NCBI GenBank assembly: GCA_025667525.1
Contig: CM046879.1
Coordinates: forward strand, 389,259,039-389,323,038
Source of the DNA: Glebionis coronaria
Taxonomy: Eukaryota; Streptophyta; Magnoliopsida; Asterales; Asteraceae
Direction of reading: 5' to 3'
Length of the DNA: 64,000 nucleotides
The notes beneath the pieces were generated by a model. The model did no database searches. It saw nothing but the letters and a program-made list of their open reading frames with translations, and was not told the origin of the DNA. This document shows positions 12,541-25,200 of the stretch, one piece after another. How positions within the stretch are numbered: the stretch's first letter is position 1; the number at the start of each line of letters is the position of its first letter. A program made the translations under genes and the position numbers.

Positions 12541-12577
12541 GTCTTGCCTTGCCTTTTTATTTAACCTCGCCATGAGG
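12129..12577. repeat. Inverted repeat at the B1/B2 boundary
   Basis: Arm 1 is 12129-12164 and arm 2 is 12541-12577. The reverse complement of arm 2 matches arm 1 over about 36 bases with only a couple of differences, leaving about 376 bases between them. Arm 2 coincides with the point where similarity to the window start ends and the second LTR-like block begins, so it marks a rearrangement junction. Confidence 0.7.
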
Positions 12578-15566
12578 CACTCCAACAAAACGCCAAGGAA
12601 GTCAAATTCAGTCAAGTATATTCACAAACCTCAAGGTCATTTTTGGGACTTCAAGCATTAGGGTTTTATGTTTTTATCAGTTCTTAGCACATGTAAGGCT
12701 CTATATAAAGACATTAGGTCACAACATACCAACTTGTTCTTGGTTTTCCTTAGTCAAGTTTCTGTAAATCCTTGTTTTCAAGTGAATGAAAAAAGTGTTT
12801 GAAAGTTGTGACAAAATCCAAGTTCCAACCTTTATATTTTGTTGTTATTGATATATGTTTGTGAGTTTGATGTTTCAGAGATTGTTTTTAAAGATTGTGC
12901 AAAAGTTTGCAAGTTTTTTTTCCAAAAACCTGATTTTTCTAAGTTCTTGGTCAAACACTTGAACTTTTTGGGCTATAGGTTGATCATAGCACCCTAATAA
13001 ATAGTTTATCAAGGTGTTGTGAGGCTTGTGGTTTGGAAAGCATCAAGGAATGGGGAACCAAGCTTGAAAAATCTTGGTTATTTTCATTTTATGTTTTATA
13101 ATATTTGTGTGTTACTGATCTTGTTGATCTTAGCAGCTTGTTGGAAGCTTGTAGTTGTTTAGCTACCACATAAGCTCAAACATACGGGAGTGTGGATTTA
13201 CATTCATGAGGTTTGTCTTAAATCCTTGAAAATCTGATAAAAAGGGGTGTTTTAAGTGATTTTGTGATTTTACTGGTATAAGTGTGTTTTTATGCCTGCA
13301 AATTGGATCTTGAGTTATATGTTTTATGTTATCATACTTATTTGAGCTTAAATCAATCTTGAGAATACTTTTACTTTGTTAAATTTTGTTTTGAAAAGTG
13401 AAAAGAGTGTTTGGGATTGAATGTTGGTTCAAGTTTGTATGGTTTTGAGTTGGTATTGTACTATTGTTTGAGTTGTTATCTGTTATTGAGGTGATTGAGT
13501 TCTGATATATGCAAAATTTGTGCCTTGAATCACGTAATCAAACAATTGGCTATAAAATCTTGAAAACTTGTTGTTTTGCTCTGAAATCTTGTGCACACCT
13601 AGTTTGCATGTTAACCTAGGGCTAACAAGTGTTAAATCATTGTTATTGCAACCTGTTTGATAGATCTAAAGTCTTGAATTTGGATTTGGTGTCAAGTATA
13701 TCAGCAAACATTTTTCTTGTGTTCTTCATTGTTCATCAGTAACTGTTCTTGCTTAGATCTTGTTCATAAGTTGGATTCATTGCATGATAAGAGTTAATCT
13801 GTGTTTCTTTAAGTTTTATTGAGCTTGTGTATGCATTTGGTGGTTTGTGGTTAGCTTTTACTAACTTAAAAGTAGCTTATAATCATCAGACCTACTTATT
13901 ACTTGTCTGGAACATATCTGAGCATAGATTGAATTAACTGCACTGACTGGCTGGGTATTTTTGTGATTATTTGCTTGTTATTGACTCCTTGTAATTCACT
14001 GATCACAAGGTGCCTTGATTATCCAACATAACCAAGTGAAATTCTCTAAAACTCAAAGTCAAAAAGTCAAGGCAGTGGGAACTCCTTTCCCCTACTGCTA
14101 GCCACTACTAGTTATAATTGGTCAACAACTTATTACTTGTTCATTCTAGCTTATTCCAATGTGAAACAACTTATTTTGTGAAATAGGTCTTAATATTTTG
14201 AGCTTATAAGTGATTCTGGAAGTTTACAGCTTTTGGTTTTAGGTTTTGACTAGAAAACGACTATTTTTTATTTTTCAAAATTAGCTTTTTACTTATTTCA
14301 GCTTATTGAGTGTGCTTGTTGGAAAACTTTTTGTTTATTAAGCTTAGTTAAGCCATTTGTGACTTATTGTAACTTGAATCAACTCTTGAAATAGCCTAGA
14401 ACTCAAAAACGACTATTTTGTCGTTTTGTGAAGAGGGCTTTGGCTTATTTCAGGCTTATTCCTTGAGCTTATTTCAAGATTCTTTTTGCAAATAGCTTAA
14501 TTAGGTCAAGAGAAGGACGTGGGTAAAATCTTAGCTTATGGCATCAACTTATATCTTAATGGGCCAAAAAGCCCATTAAGAATAAGCTGTTTTGAAATAA
14601 GCTAGCTTAAGCTCATTTTCTGCTTTTGGGCCTTTGGAAAATTGTGTTTAAAATCAAATTTTAAGCTTGATTGGAGCTTTTGGGCCATTTCTGAGTACTT
14701 TTTCTTATTGGGCCTAATTCTAAGCCCATTAAGGATCTGTTTGGGTATTTGGCCCTTTTGAAGGCCCAATAGGGGTATTTTTGGTATTTAAAGTTCATTT
14801 TCTGTTTAAGTAGGTTATAATAAACTAGTTTGCAATTTTTTAGAATTTTTTATAATTTTTGGATTTTTAATATCATTTTAATATTATTTTATTATTAAAT
14901 TTCAATTTTCACATTTTTGTGCTTTTTATATTTTTCTTAGGTTAAATACATTAAAATAGGAATTTTGCAATTTTTAGAGTAATTTTATTGTCATTAAATT
15001 AATTTTTAGAATTATTTTAAGTTTTAATAGTTTTTAATTGTTTTTAAATAGTTTTAATTATTTTTAAAATTTTCAAAAATAGTTATAAATTTAGTTAAGG
15101 TATTTTAGAGGTTTACAAGTTAAAATATCTCATTTTGGGCTTTTTGTTAATTAAATTGATTTTTTGGGCTTTAATTAGCATTAAAAATTTCTTTTTTAAT
15201 TAAATAAAAGGTTTGAGTGATTTTTGATTTTTTGTAAACTCTAATTACATTTTTTAGGATTTATTTCAATTTTCTAGGAATTTTTAGGGTAAATTTTTAA
15301 TTTTGTCACTTTTTACGGTTTTACGTGCACGACTATTCGTCTTAGTTTAATTTATAATCGTAACCGTCATTCTCTTCTAATCTCTTTTTTTTATTCATTT
15401 CTCATCAATATAATCACAAATCATTAATCACTTCTTAACACAACGCACTTGCCTCCTTGAGAACGATCCCCACTTTTGGGTCATTAGTGCTTGGTTTTCC
15501 TAAACCGACACTTAATACTTGCCCTATTTACGCTCTTTTTCCTAAAAGACGTATTTTACTCAACAT
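12541..15566 (+). repeat. Long LTR-like block of Tat-like unit B2
   Basis: A non-coding block with a TATA-like site (tatataaag, 12702-12710) and an AT-rich 3' half that aligns loosely with 3120-4300. It ends in an acatca-type terminus before gag-like sequence. It is diverged from the first block and seems truncated at its 5' end by the junction at 12541. Confidence 0.5.
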
Positions 15567-15634
15567 CAGTAATCCTACTCCCCCTTCGGTGATTCCTCCT
15601 ACTACCACTTCTAGTACTAGTTCTCCATTGCCTA

Positions 15635-16330
15635 ATGATCCTAACCCTAAGGTTGTTCAAGAAGAGAGTGCTTCTCCTTCTCACCCTTCAACTTCAAAGC
15701 CCAATATCCTATCCCTCTAGGTTAGACAAGGCTAAGTTGCTTATCAAAGAAGACGTTCACGTTTCCAACTTTTTGAAAATGATTTCCCAAGTGAATGTTA
15801 ACATTAGCCTTATTGAAGCACTTGAGCCTAAATTTATGAAAATGTTCAAAGATTTGCTCTATAAGAAAGAAAAAATGGTAGAGCTTGTGAACACTCGTTT
15901 AAATGAGAATTGTTTAGCGATGCTTCTCAAAGAGCTTCCAAAAAAGCTAGGAGATCCCGAACGATTCGTGTTACCATGCTCGTTTCCTCAAATTAATGAT
16001 TGTATGGCTTTAGCGGATCTCGGTGCTAGCATCAATCTTATGCCACTCTCGGTATGGAAACAATTATCATTACCCGACCTTGTACCGACTTGCATGACTC
16101 TCGAGTTAGCTAGTAGAAGTCTCGCATACCCCGTTGGTATTGCCAAAGACGTCTTTGTTCGAGTTGGTACCTGCGCTTTTCCCGCGGACTTTGTCGTAGT
16201 CGACTATGAGATGGATCCTCGTATTCCGTTAATACTTCGTAGAACATTCTTAAAACCGGAAAAGCATTAGTTGATGTAGCCGAAGGGGAATTAATTCTTT
16301 GGGTTGGGGATGATCAACAAGTGTATAAAA
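15635..16330 (+). pseudogene. Tat-like gag C-terminus and protease remnant (B2)
   Basis: The open frame 15635-16270 contains a PISYPSRLDKAK segment, then KFMKMFKDLLYKKEKMVEL, LPKKLGDPERFVLPCSF, and protease MALADLGASINLMPLSVWKQL followed by VGTCAFPADFVVVDYEMDPRIPLIL. Protease similarity continues past the 16270 stop in another frame (LVDVAEGELILW-like), showing a frameshift around 16250. The N-terminal gag domain and primer site are missing. It belongs to the same family group as the 9414-10019 remnant, and the two are clearly diverged. Confidence 0.8.
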
Positions 16331-16374
16331 TAGGGAAAATCACAAATAAATCAAATGGAAAATAATCGGTCAAT

Positions 16375-17426
16375 ATGATTGATGTTCTTAATTTTGATAA
16401 CGAAGAAAGTTTTATCAATACTTTTGAAAATAAAAAGTTTAATCTTCATGATTTTGTGGTACATTCAAATCCACTTTTTGAAACTTCAAATGATAATCCA
16501 CTTTTGAAGAAAATAAGGGAGCTAATGATGATTTTAGTGATGTCTCTTCTTTACGTGATCATTCCACTTCGAATTTAAAGGAACCACCTTTTGAGCCTCC
16601 ACTTTTAGATAATCCCATTTAGATACCGATAGTGATGACCCTTTTTCAAGTGTTTATTGTCCTTTAGATCTTGGGGAGACACCTTTAGAGCCTCAACTCT
16701 TTGATACCGCACTTTACGATGACTATGTTGACGACACTTCTTTAAGTGATCTCGTTTAATTCCGATTTGTAGAGACACCTAGTGACCCTAATGATCCTTT
16801 TATCTCTATGAGTGATCCTCCCACTCTTGAGCCTCCTTTTGATGAGGATCCTCCACCACCAATGTTTGATACTACTTTAGAGGATTACTCTTTTGAGGAC
16901 GATTTCGACACCTTTCTCAATACTTAATTTCCTAATGAGCATGATTCTCCTACTTTGGATTTCGATTATGGCCTTTACCCTCCTTCGGACTTTAGGAAAC
17001 CCGTTTCAAAGGAAAAGAAACCGGACGACACCAACATTCGGAGTACTTCTGTTTTGACACTTCTTTTTCCACCTTCTTCGGATGAGATTGTGAGTATACG
17101 AGCGGATCTACTTCAAGTTCCGCAGAGAGTATTTCTTATTTTCCCTTAAAGGAAAAGGTATTCGATCCTGGTATCAAAGTTTTTTAGCCATCTCAGTCTC
17201 CATCTGATGAAATAAAAGGAAACTTTTTTGGAATATTCGGAGCTACGCTTTCACCTTACCACACCTTCTACTACCACCATACCACCCTTTCGTTTAAAAG
17301 ATCGTTGCCTAAGGATACCCCACTCGACTTATACTTGTGTGATTTTACCACCATGGGGTTTATTTCCTTTCGTGATGGAAATTATGTGTTTAACCCGGGT
17401 GGATTTTTCTTGGGGTATTCCTTAAG
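16375..17426 (+). pseudogene. Decayed coding tail of B2, cut by element C
   Basis: A run of short frames broken by stops. It is rich in Asp, Pro and Ser (repeated DPPPP/LEPP-like stretches), then has an FDPGIKVF segment and KDTPLDLYLCDFTTMGF (around 17305). No RT or integrase motif is visible. It corresponds to 10059-10799 of B1. Element C interrupts it at 17427. Confidence 0.5.
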
Positions 17427-19135
17427 TGTAATACCCGTGAATGTGCCATATGATGCTAAGCTATTGTCTCAAGAGCTGTTCAGTATGAGCGTCCCTCTTA
17501 AGTTGCGACTCACTTGAGGATGTGATATCCCGAGCCCAACGTCATTTATTTAATCCTATTTTACGAATATTTTTGAATTTTTTTAGAATTTTTATCGTGG
17601 ATTTATTTGACGGTTTAAGTTGAAACCAATAAATGAGGTCATAATTTTAAGTTTGTCGAGTTAAGAAGAACCGATGACGACTACGATACCGACGGATGCC
17701 CAAAATTTACCTTTTATTATCGATTGATCGATATTTGAGTTTTTCGAGATTTTATTTTTATTACTTGTTAAATCGAGTCAGAACCATATGAATATTCGTT
17801 TTGTGTGCGTTTTAACCTTTGGAAAGTAATTTTATGAAACCCCGACTCCCGCAAAATTTCAAAACCGACTAGTGAGTTGATTCCCGCTTTTAAAATATGT
17901 CGTTTAAAAACAAGGACAAAAGAATACCAAGCTTGCACTTTGGTCCCTCAAATTTTTATAAAATGGAGGAAAGGAAAAACACACCTCACAAATCCATTTC
18001 GAAATTTTTCTTCTCCTCTCCCCTCTCTCTCTATTACCGCCGGCCACACCACCACACCACCACCACCAGCACCATTTTTCTTGGGTTTTTGGAGAATCCA
18101 ATCAAAAACCAATCTTCCAATACACCTTGTAAGTAAATCCCACTAACAATAACAAACATGCATCCATGAAATCCTTCAAAAAATTATGATTTTTCAAAAA
18201 TGGGTTTTGATCTAATTAAACTATATGCAAGTTTAATTCATGTGTTTATAATGTGAATTCATTAATAAAATGAGTTGGGGGCTGATTATCTTTGGTGTTT
18301 TGGTCACCATACCCCACGGCTAAAGGAGTTTTTGGTTTGACTTTTGATGTTTGATGGTTTTTGTTGTGGGTTGTTTAAAAACATGTTTTTTGTTATTTCT
18401 AGTTGATTTAATTTGATTGCATGTTGGTTTTATGAAATGGGTTTTCATTGTGATTGTTCATACAAGTGATTAAGGATAGTTAGGATGTTTTGGATTGTTT
18501 AACTGATGTTAGAATAAGTCTAGGAATCATTAGGTGTGATTGGAATGATGATTTGTTATGATTTTGGAAGGGTAAAATTTAGGCAGATTGTTCAAGCATG
18601 TTTTTCGTGGGTTTAACTTTGTAAACAGGTCATAAACATGGGATGTAGTTGTAGAGCGTTGTCTTAGCTTCGTTTTGGTATAAGGTAGAGCTTACGACTT
18701 CAAACGAGTCAAAAGTTATGCTATTTTGAAAGTTTGTGTACCGGGAGATGAGAACCAACACAATCCGAATTTGTGTTTGGTTTTGGGTCAAATCCCGGGG
18801 ACAATATATAGAGTTTGGTAAATGATTGAAAGTTAAATTTTGGTTTCAAACCTGCATTTGTGAGTCTATTTTTAGACTTAGGTGTTGGATTGGTCAATGG
18901 TCTATTTTAAATGGGTCAAACAAGTCCAACATGGTCGAAGTGCAAAATCAGTCCTAAATGTATACGTCTAGTAATGTGATGTGTAACGAGTCATAGAAGT
19001 GAAAACTTTTCATGGGATTAAATATGGGTTTTATACAGGTCATGAGGTACTTTTGTGAATTTTATTGAAATTTATATAGGTGCTTAAGTCATAGCAAACA
19101 GCCCGTACTTTTGGTAAGTACCGGCAAAGTTATAA
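17427..19135 (+). repeat. 5' LTR of C, first part
   Basis: It starts TGTAATACCCGTGAATG and matches 63247-64000 along its first 750 bases. A TATA-like tttttataaaatgg lies near 17954-17967, then a CT-rich leader with a CCACCACC run and a GTAAGT site at 18129. It stops at the TATAA duplication made by A's insertion. A 79-codon frame here also exists in the 3' LTR, but I see no coding signature. Confidence 0.9.
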
Positions 19136-22100
19136 TGTAACACTCTCATTTTTCGTATCGGTACAGCGGAAGGGTCTTTCAGAGTGTTACGGGATAGCAC
19201 AATAACTCCAATCATAGACAACACATAAAAATGGTTGTACAAGGTTTAACAAACATTCATTCGATAAAAAGGTTTAAAAGTGTACAACAGGTCCCAAATT
19301 ATACAGGTCATTAAGTTTACAAAACACAGATCGAATGAACATTTTTAATATTAAGTGTGGGCCATCAGAGTCGATCTCCATCCGGATTACCTTCAAGCAC
19401 CTGAGATAGAAAACATACAAAAATCATATCAGCGAATGCCGAGTGAATTCATAGAGTTTAATGAAAACCGTTATATAAAACAATCATTTACAATCATTTA
19501 AAATCAGAACACAAGTATAATATCGGAAGTAAGTCCACATATTGCTAGTCAGGCAATATATAAATCAAGCATACATCTGAAAACCGTCCATGAGACCGTA
19601 GTCTCTATATTACCATAATAGGTAATATATTCATCGTAATAGCGTCGTTATCGTTTATTATTTATGTCTTATATTGTATTAGGATTATTATTAGCCGCAT
19701 GACATTGTTACCTTACTGTGAAAACAGCGGGCCGCGAACCCGACAAACAATTTGCCCATCTAAGTTAGCGTGTCGTCACAAAAATCACGCTATGGAATCT
19801 TCTCATACATAAATTCGCTTACCAATCAATGTGGTACGACGGGGATCAACCGTCAAGGCGCGAACTGGGGTGATCGTCCCCAAATAGTACTATCAAATGC
19901 ATAAGCGTCTACCAAATCCCGGTAGTTCACAATTCATGCTAATGGGACTTTAAGTGACATAACCTAACTACTAATAATCCTTTTAGTCTCGAATATAGGG
20001 TCATAGCATCATTCGGGTCCATCTCATTAAGCATACAATCGGGACTACTTGTGTTCTATTTATAAAAATCTAGCATGTTATCTCCCTCGCGGGTTTACAA
20101 ATCATTTTATAAAACATTTAAAAGAGTGCGAGGCTATGAACTCACGTTGTTAATGAAAGGCGGATTATCGGCTACGGGCGTGCTTCGGTCACGGAAACCT
20201 ATATAAATAATAATCGGTCTTAGACTCGGTCCAATGACTTTTATCAAAATAACAATATACATATATATATGATTATTGTACATATGATGATGATCAAGTG
20301 GGTTTATAAATCCTCATTTACTCATTTTAGCGTTTACGTTTTAGTATCGTCTTACTAGTTCACTAGTTTTACCGATTTTACCTATTTTAAGTTCATTAAG
20401 TCTTTAATAAGTTCTTTTACTTGTTTTTACCCATTATATACTTATATGATCAGTATATATACTTTTCATGTTGGGCCCTATTGGGTTAAGCCCAAATAAT
20501 TCTTTTTACAAGTATTTATCTTATTAAGTCCAATTATTAGTCTAATAGGTTTAGTTAGCTCGTAATTGTCCGTAATTCTTATAGTTCGGGTTTTATCGGT
20601 TTTTACTTGTCTTAGTTACTTATACATCAGTATATATCTTTTATAAACTTTACATTAGACGGGTTTGGTCGTCTAAGTTTTATTTGATGAAAAACGTTAA
20701 TTTCACGGCGATAGCCGAAAAAGTCGTAAAAATCAAGTTTATAGTTTTTATTACTTATAAATATTACTTTTACCATCATTTATATATTTTACCCATTTAA
20801 TTAACCTTTTATACATTTATATAAATAAGTTTTACAAGTTAGTGGGTTTATACTTTACATTTTATAAATTATAAAGTGAGTGCTTATATAATAATAATAA
20901 ACATTATTTCCAAAATCTGATTTTTAACTTCACATTCACCATTTTTATCATATCTAGAGTTCTACAATGACTTAGAAGCTCATTTTTAAATGACAACTTC
21001 TTCATGATATGTGCTAAATATAACTTAGTTATATCTACTGCCCATTTTGAGTTTAAGTTGCCTTAACAGTCCCTACAAAACTGCTTATTCAGATTGTACC
21101 ACCTAACTTGTTTTGATCATATCTCACTCATTATTTTGATTCCATTGCATGGCCAACTCTCACATGTGTATAACATCATCTACTTTACTGTAAATAGATC
21201 AAACCATGCATTTTTATCAGTTCTTCATTTAGTTATCTACTGTTTTTATACAGCCAACTATTTAGACATGATTTTAGCTTCATTTCTTATGGTTATCATC
21301 ATTTTTAAACATGTTTATCAACACTTGATCCCCACACAACATTTTTATCATCATATATACATCATATACATATACAAAATGAAAGAAAATACATTTGTTC
21401 TTTACAAAATAATAAGAGAAAAATGTAGAGGATGATCTTCTTTACCAATCCAAGTGGATTTCTTGTTTTAGGAAGGCAAGAACTTGATGAACACAACAAG
21501 TATCTCCAAGACCATCAAATAGCAAGATCATATGTTGGAAAATCAGCCCTAGGACACAAGAAAATCACCTCCAAAGTTGGTTATATGGCCACCAAATGAT
21601 CAAGGTTTCAAGGAAACACCTTAATAGGACTAGTAAACATGTGGTTTGTAGTTGGAAGAGATCAAAAATGGTGTTTGTGGCTTGATATGGGACGGCACAA
21701 GGATGAAGTTTGAGAGAGTTTTGAGAGTAAATTGCATGTAAGAAATGGTTAAGTGAAAACCATTTGTTGGTTTTGTAAAGTTTGGTGGAAGTTTAGCTTA
21801 AAGTGTAAGCTAAAGCTTACACTTGTTATAAACAAGTTAAGTTTGTGCCACCTAATGGTGGTGAGGTGTTTTTGGCCGTCCCATGTAAGCTAGTGGGATG
21901 GGGCAAAGTGTTTTGTCCCATCTCACTAGTTTACGGGTATTTCTCGATTCTAGTTTTCTCGATTTGCGTGCCCTCGGGTCGTTTTACGAAAAACGTTTTT
22001 ATAAATTATGAATCACCGTCACAAAACGAATCCAATAAAAATTGTCTCATCAAAAACGGAGTTCAAAAACGTAAATACGTAATCCTAAGGTTTCAGGTTT

Positions 22101-22240
22101 AGTCGTAAAAGACGCCAAATTATGCACGTAAGCCCAAATTTAAATTCGTAAATTATGAGTTCGTCAACCAACATAAAAATAAGTTTCAAAATATTATACG
22201 AGAAAATATTTAACTACCTGAAAATGTTAGATTTGTCACA
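19136..22240 (-). repeat. 3' LTR of A
   Basis: On the plus strand it starts TGTAACACTCTC and ends GATTTGTCACA. It is 3105 bp and matches 40439-43537 almost throughout. It adjoins a purine tract on its internal side. A 113-codon plus-strand frame at 21094 recurs in the other LTR but is antisense and shows no family resemblance. Confidence 0.96.
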
Positions 22241-22260
22241 GCTTTTCCTCCTAAAAGGGA
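22241..22260 (-). promoter_or_regulatory. Polypurine tract of A
   Basis: The minus strand reads tcccttttaggaggaaaagc directly before the 3' LTR, the place and composition expected for the plus-strand primer. Confidence 0.8.
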
Positions 22261-22281
22261 TCAACGTCCTCGTGATCCATT

Positions 22282-25200
22282 TCATTTGGATGTCCGTTTC
22301 TTATTGAAATCGAAGAGGTGCGGATATTTCTTCCACATTTCATCCTCTCGTTCCCAAGTATACTCCGGTCCATGCTTTGAATTCCATCGGATCTTGACAA
22401 TAGGTGTCCGACTTTGTTTCAGTTGCTTTACCTCACGGTCCATAACTTCTACGGGCTCTTCGATAAAATGCAACTTCCCATCTATTCGAACCTTACCTAA
22501 CGGAATTTTCTCATCACTCACTGCTAGACATTTCTTCAGATTAGATACATGGAATGTGTTGTGAACACCATGAAGTTCTGGGGGTAACTCTAGTTTGTAA
22601 GCCACCGGACCTACTCTAGATAGAATCTTAAAGGGTCCAATATAACGGGGATTCAATTTTCGTCGTTTTCCAAATCTGATAACGCCTTTCCATGGCGATA
22701 CTTTCAACATTACTCGGTCACCCACTTCAAACTCCATTGGCTTCCGCCGCACATCCACGTAACTTTTCTGTCTACTTCGGGCAGTCAACAACCTCTTCTT
22801 AATCTGAACTATCATCTCCGTAGTCTCCCGGATCAGTTCCGGTCCCGTGATCTGGGTATCCCCAACTTCACTCCAACATACAGGAGATCTACACTTCCTA
22901 CCATACAAAGCTTCAAACGGTGCAGCCTTAATACTAGAATGGTAACTATTGTTATATGAAAACTCTGCTAACGACAAATGTTTATCCCAATTCTTACCAA
23001 AGTCTAACACACAAGCTCTCAACATATCTTCCAGTGTTTGTATCGTCCTTTCACTCTGCCCATCAGTCTGGGGGTGATAAGCAGTGCTCATGTCGAGATT
23101 CGTTCCCAAAGATCTTTGGAGAGATTTCCAAAAATTCGATGCGAATCTAGGATCTCGATCTGAAATGATCGATACAGGCACTCTATGCTTGCATACGACA
23201 TTATCCAGGTATATTCGAGTCAGCTTCTCCAGTGAGAACTGCTCCTTAACCGGAATGAAGTGTGCTGATTTGGTCAGTCTATCGACAATAACCCAAATCG
23301 AATTGTTTCCAGATGATGTTCTAGGAAGCTTGGTGATAAAGTCCATCGTAATTCGTTCCCACTTCCATTCAGGAATCTTTGGTTGTTGAAGTAGTCCTGA
23401 TGGCTTTTGATGTTCCGCTTTAACTCTAGCACAAGTCAAGCATTGAAGAACATACATAGCTATGTCAGCTTTCATATTCAGCCACCAGTACAACTTCTTC
23501 AAATCATGGAACATCTTATCAGATCCCGGATGAATGGAATACTTAGATTTATGGGATTCTAACATAATCAAATCTCTTAAGCCTCCAAACTTAGGTATCC
23601 ACATACGACCTCTTAAACATTTCACTCCATCAGCTCTAACCTCTAAAGGATCTCCTTCTCCTCGGAACCCTTCATTAACAAAATTCTCCTTCTTACAAGC
23701 TTCTATTTGCGCATTTCTAATTTGCTCAGGCAAATTATTGTGCACGGTCAAGACTAGAGAACGCACCCTGATAGGCTCTCTATCTTTCCTACTCAACGCA
23801 TCAGCAACAACGTTGGCTTTTCCTGGGTGATACTTTATATCACAATCATAATCACTTAACAACTCTATCCATCTTCGTTGCCTCATGTTCAACTCTTTCT
23901 GGTCGAGAATATACTGTAGGCTTTTGTGATCGGTGAATACCGTACACTTGGTGCCATACAGATAATGTCTCCACAACCTAAGAGCAAAGACCACAGCTCC
24001 TAACTCAAGATCATGAGTAGCATAATTCTCCTCATTCTTCCTCAATTGCCTAGAAGCATAAGCTATCACTTTCTCCCTCTGCATCAAGATAGCTCCATAA
24101 CCTCTAAGAGATGCATCACAATACACTACAAAATCTTCACTCCCTTCGGGTAATGATAAGATTGGCGCACTACATAATTTTTGCTTCAATGTCTGAAATG
24201 CTCCATCTTCATCACTTCCCCAAACGAAAGGTTTATTCTTCTGAGTAAGCTTAGTCAAAGGTTTAGCTATCAAAGAGAATTCTTTAATGAATCGCCTATA
24301 ATAGCCAGCCAATCCTAAGAACTGTCGCACTTCCGTTGGCGTTGTCGGTGCAGACCAATTCTTAATAGCTTCAACCTTTGCAGGATCAACATGAATTCCA
24401 TCTCTGTTAATCACATGACCAAGAAATTGCACAGAGTCCAACCAGAAATCACACTTCGAAAACTTAGCATACAACCTTTCATCCTTCAACAACTTCAAAA
24501 CAATCCTCAAATGTTCTCTATGCTCATCTTCATTCTTAGAATAGATTAGAATATCGTCAATAAACACAATCATAAATTTATCCAAGTAGGGCTTGCACAC
24601 TCGATTCATTAAATCCATGAAAACCGCAGGTGCGTTAGTTAACCCAAATGGCATTACTTGAAATTCATAGTGTCCATAACGAGTTCTAAATGCAGTTATA
24701 GGAATATCTTCTTCACGGACGCGAAGTTGGTGATATCCTGACCGCAAATCTATCTTAGAATACACACTAGATCCTTGCAGTTGATCAAACAAATCATCAA
24801 TCCTAGGTAAAGGATATCGATTCTTAATTGTCAACTTATTCAGTTCCCTATAATCAATGCACATACGAAAAGATCCATCCTTCTTCTTAACGAACAAGAC
24901 TGGAGCTCCCCAAGGCGACGAGCTCGGTCGAATAAAACCTTTATCGGACAACTCCTTAAGTTGCTCAGATAACTCCTTTAATTCAGAAGGGGCTAATCGG
25001 TAAGGCGCACGTGCCACCGGTGCAGCACCAGGAATTAAATCGATTCGAAACTCTACTTGCCTTATCGGTGGAAGTCCTGGTAAATCTTTAGGAAATACCT
25101 CAGGAAATTCACAAATAATAGGTACATCTTCCAATCGTTTCTCCCTAGACTCATTCCCGGTCACTTGAGCTAAGAATAACTCACAACCGTTCCTGATGTA

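Noticed and set aside
17897..18136. 79-codon frame present in both LTRs of C
   Set aside because: It covers the CT-rich leader and a CCACCACC run; duplication is due to the LTRs and there is no coding signature.
21094..21435. 113-codon plus-strand frame present in both LTRs of A
   Set aside because: It is antisense to the element, lies in AT-rich LTR sequence, and has no family resemblance; presence in both LTRs follows from LTR identity.
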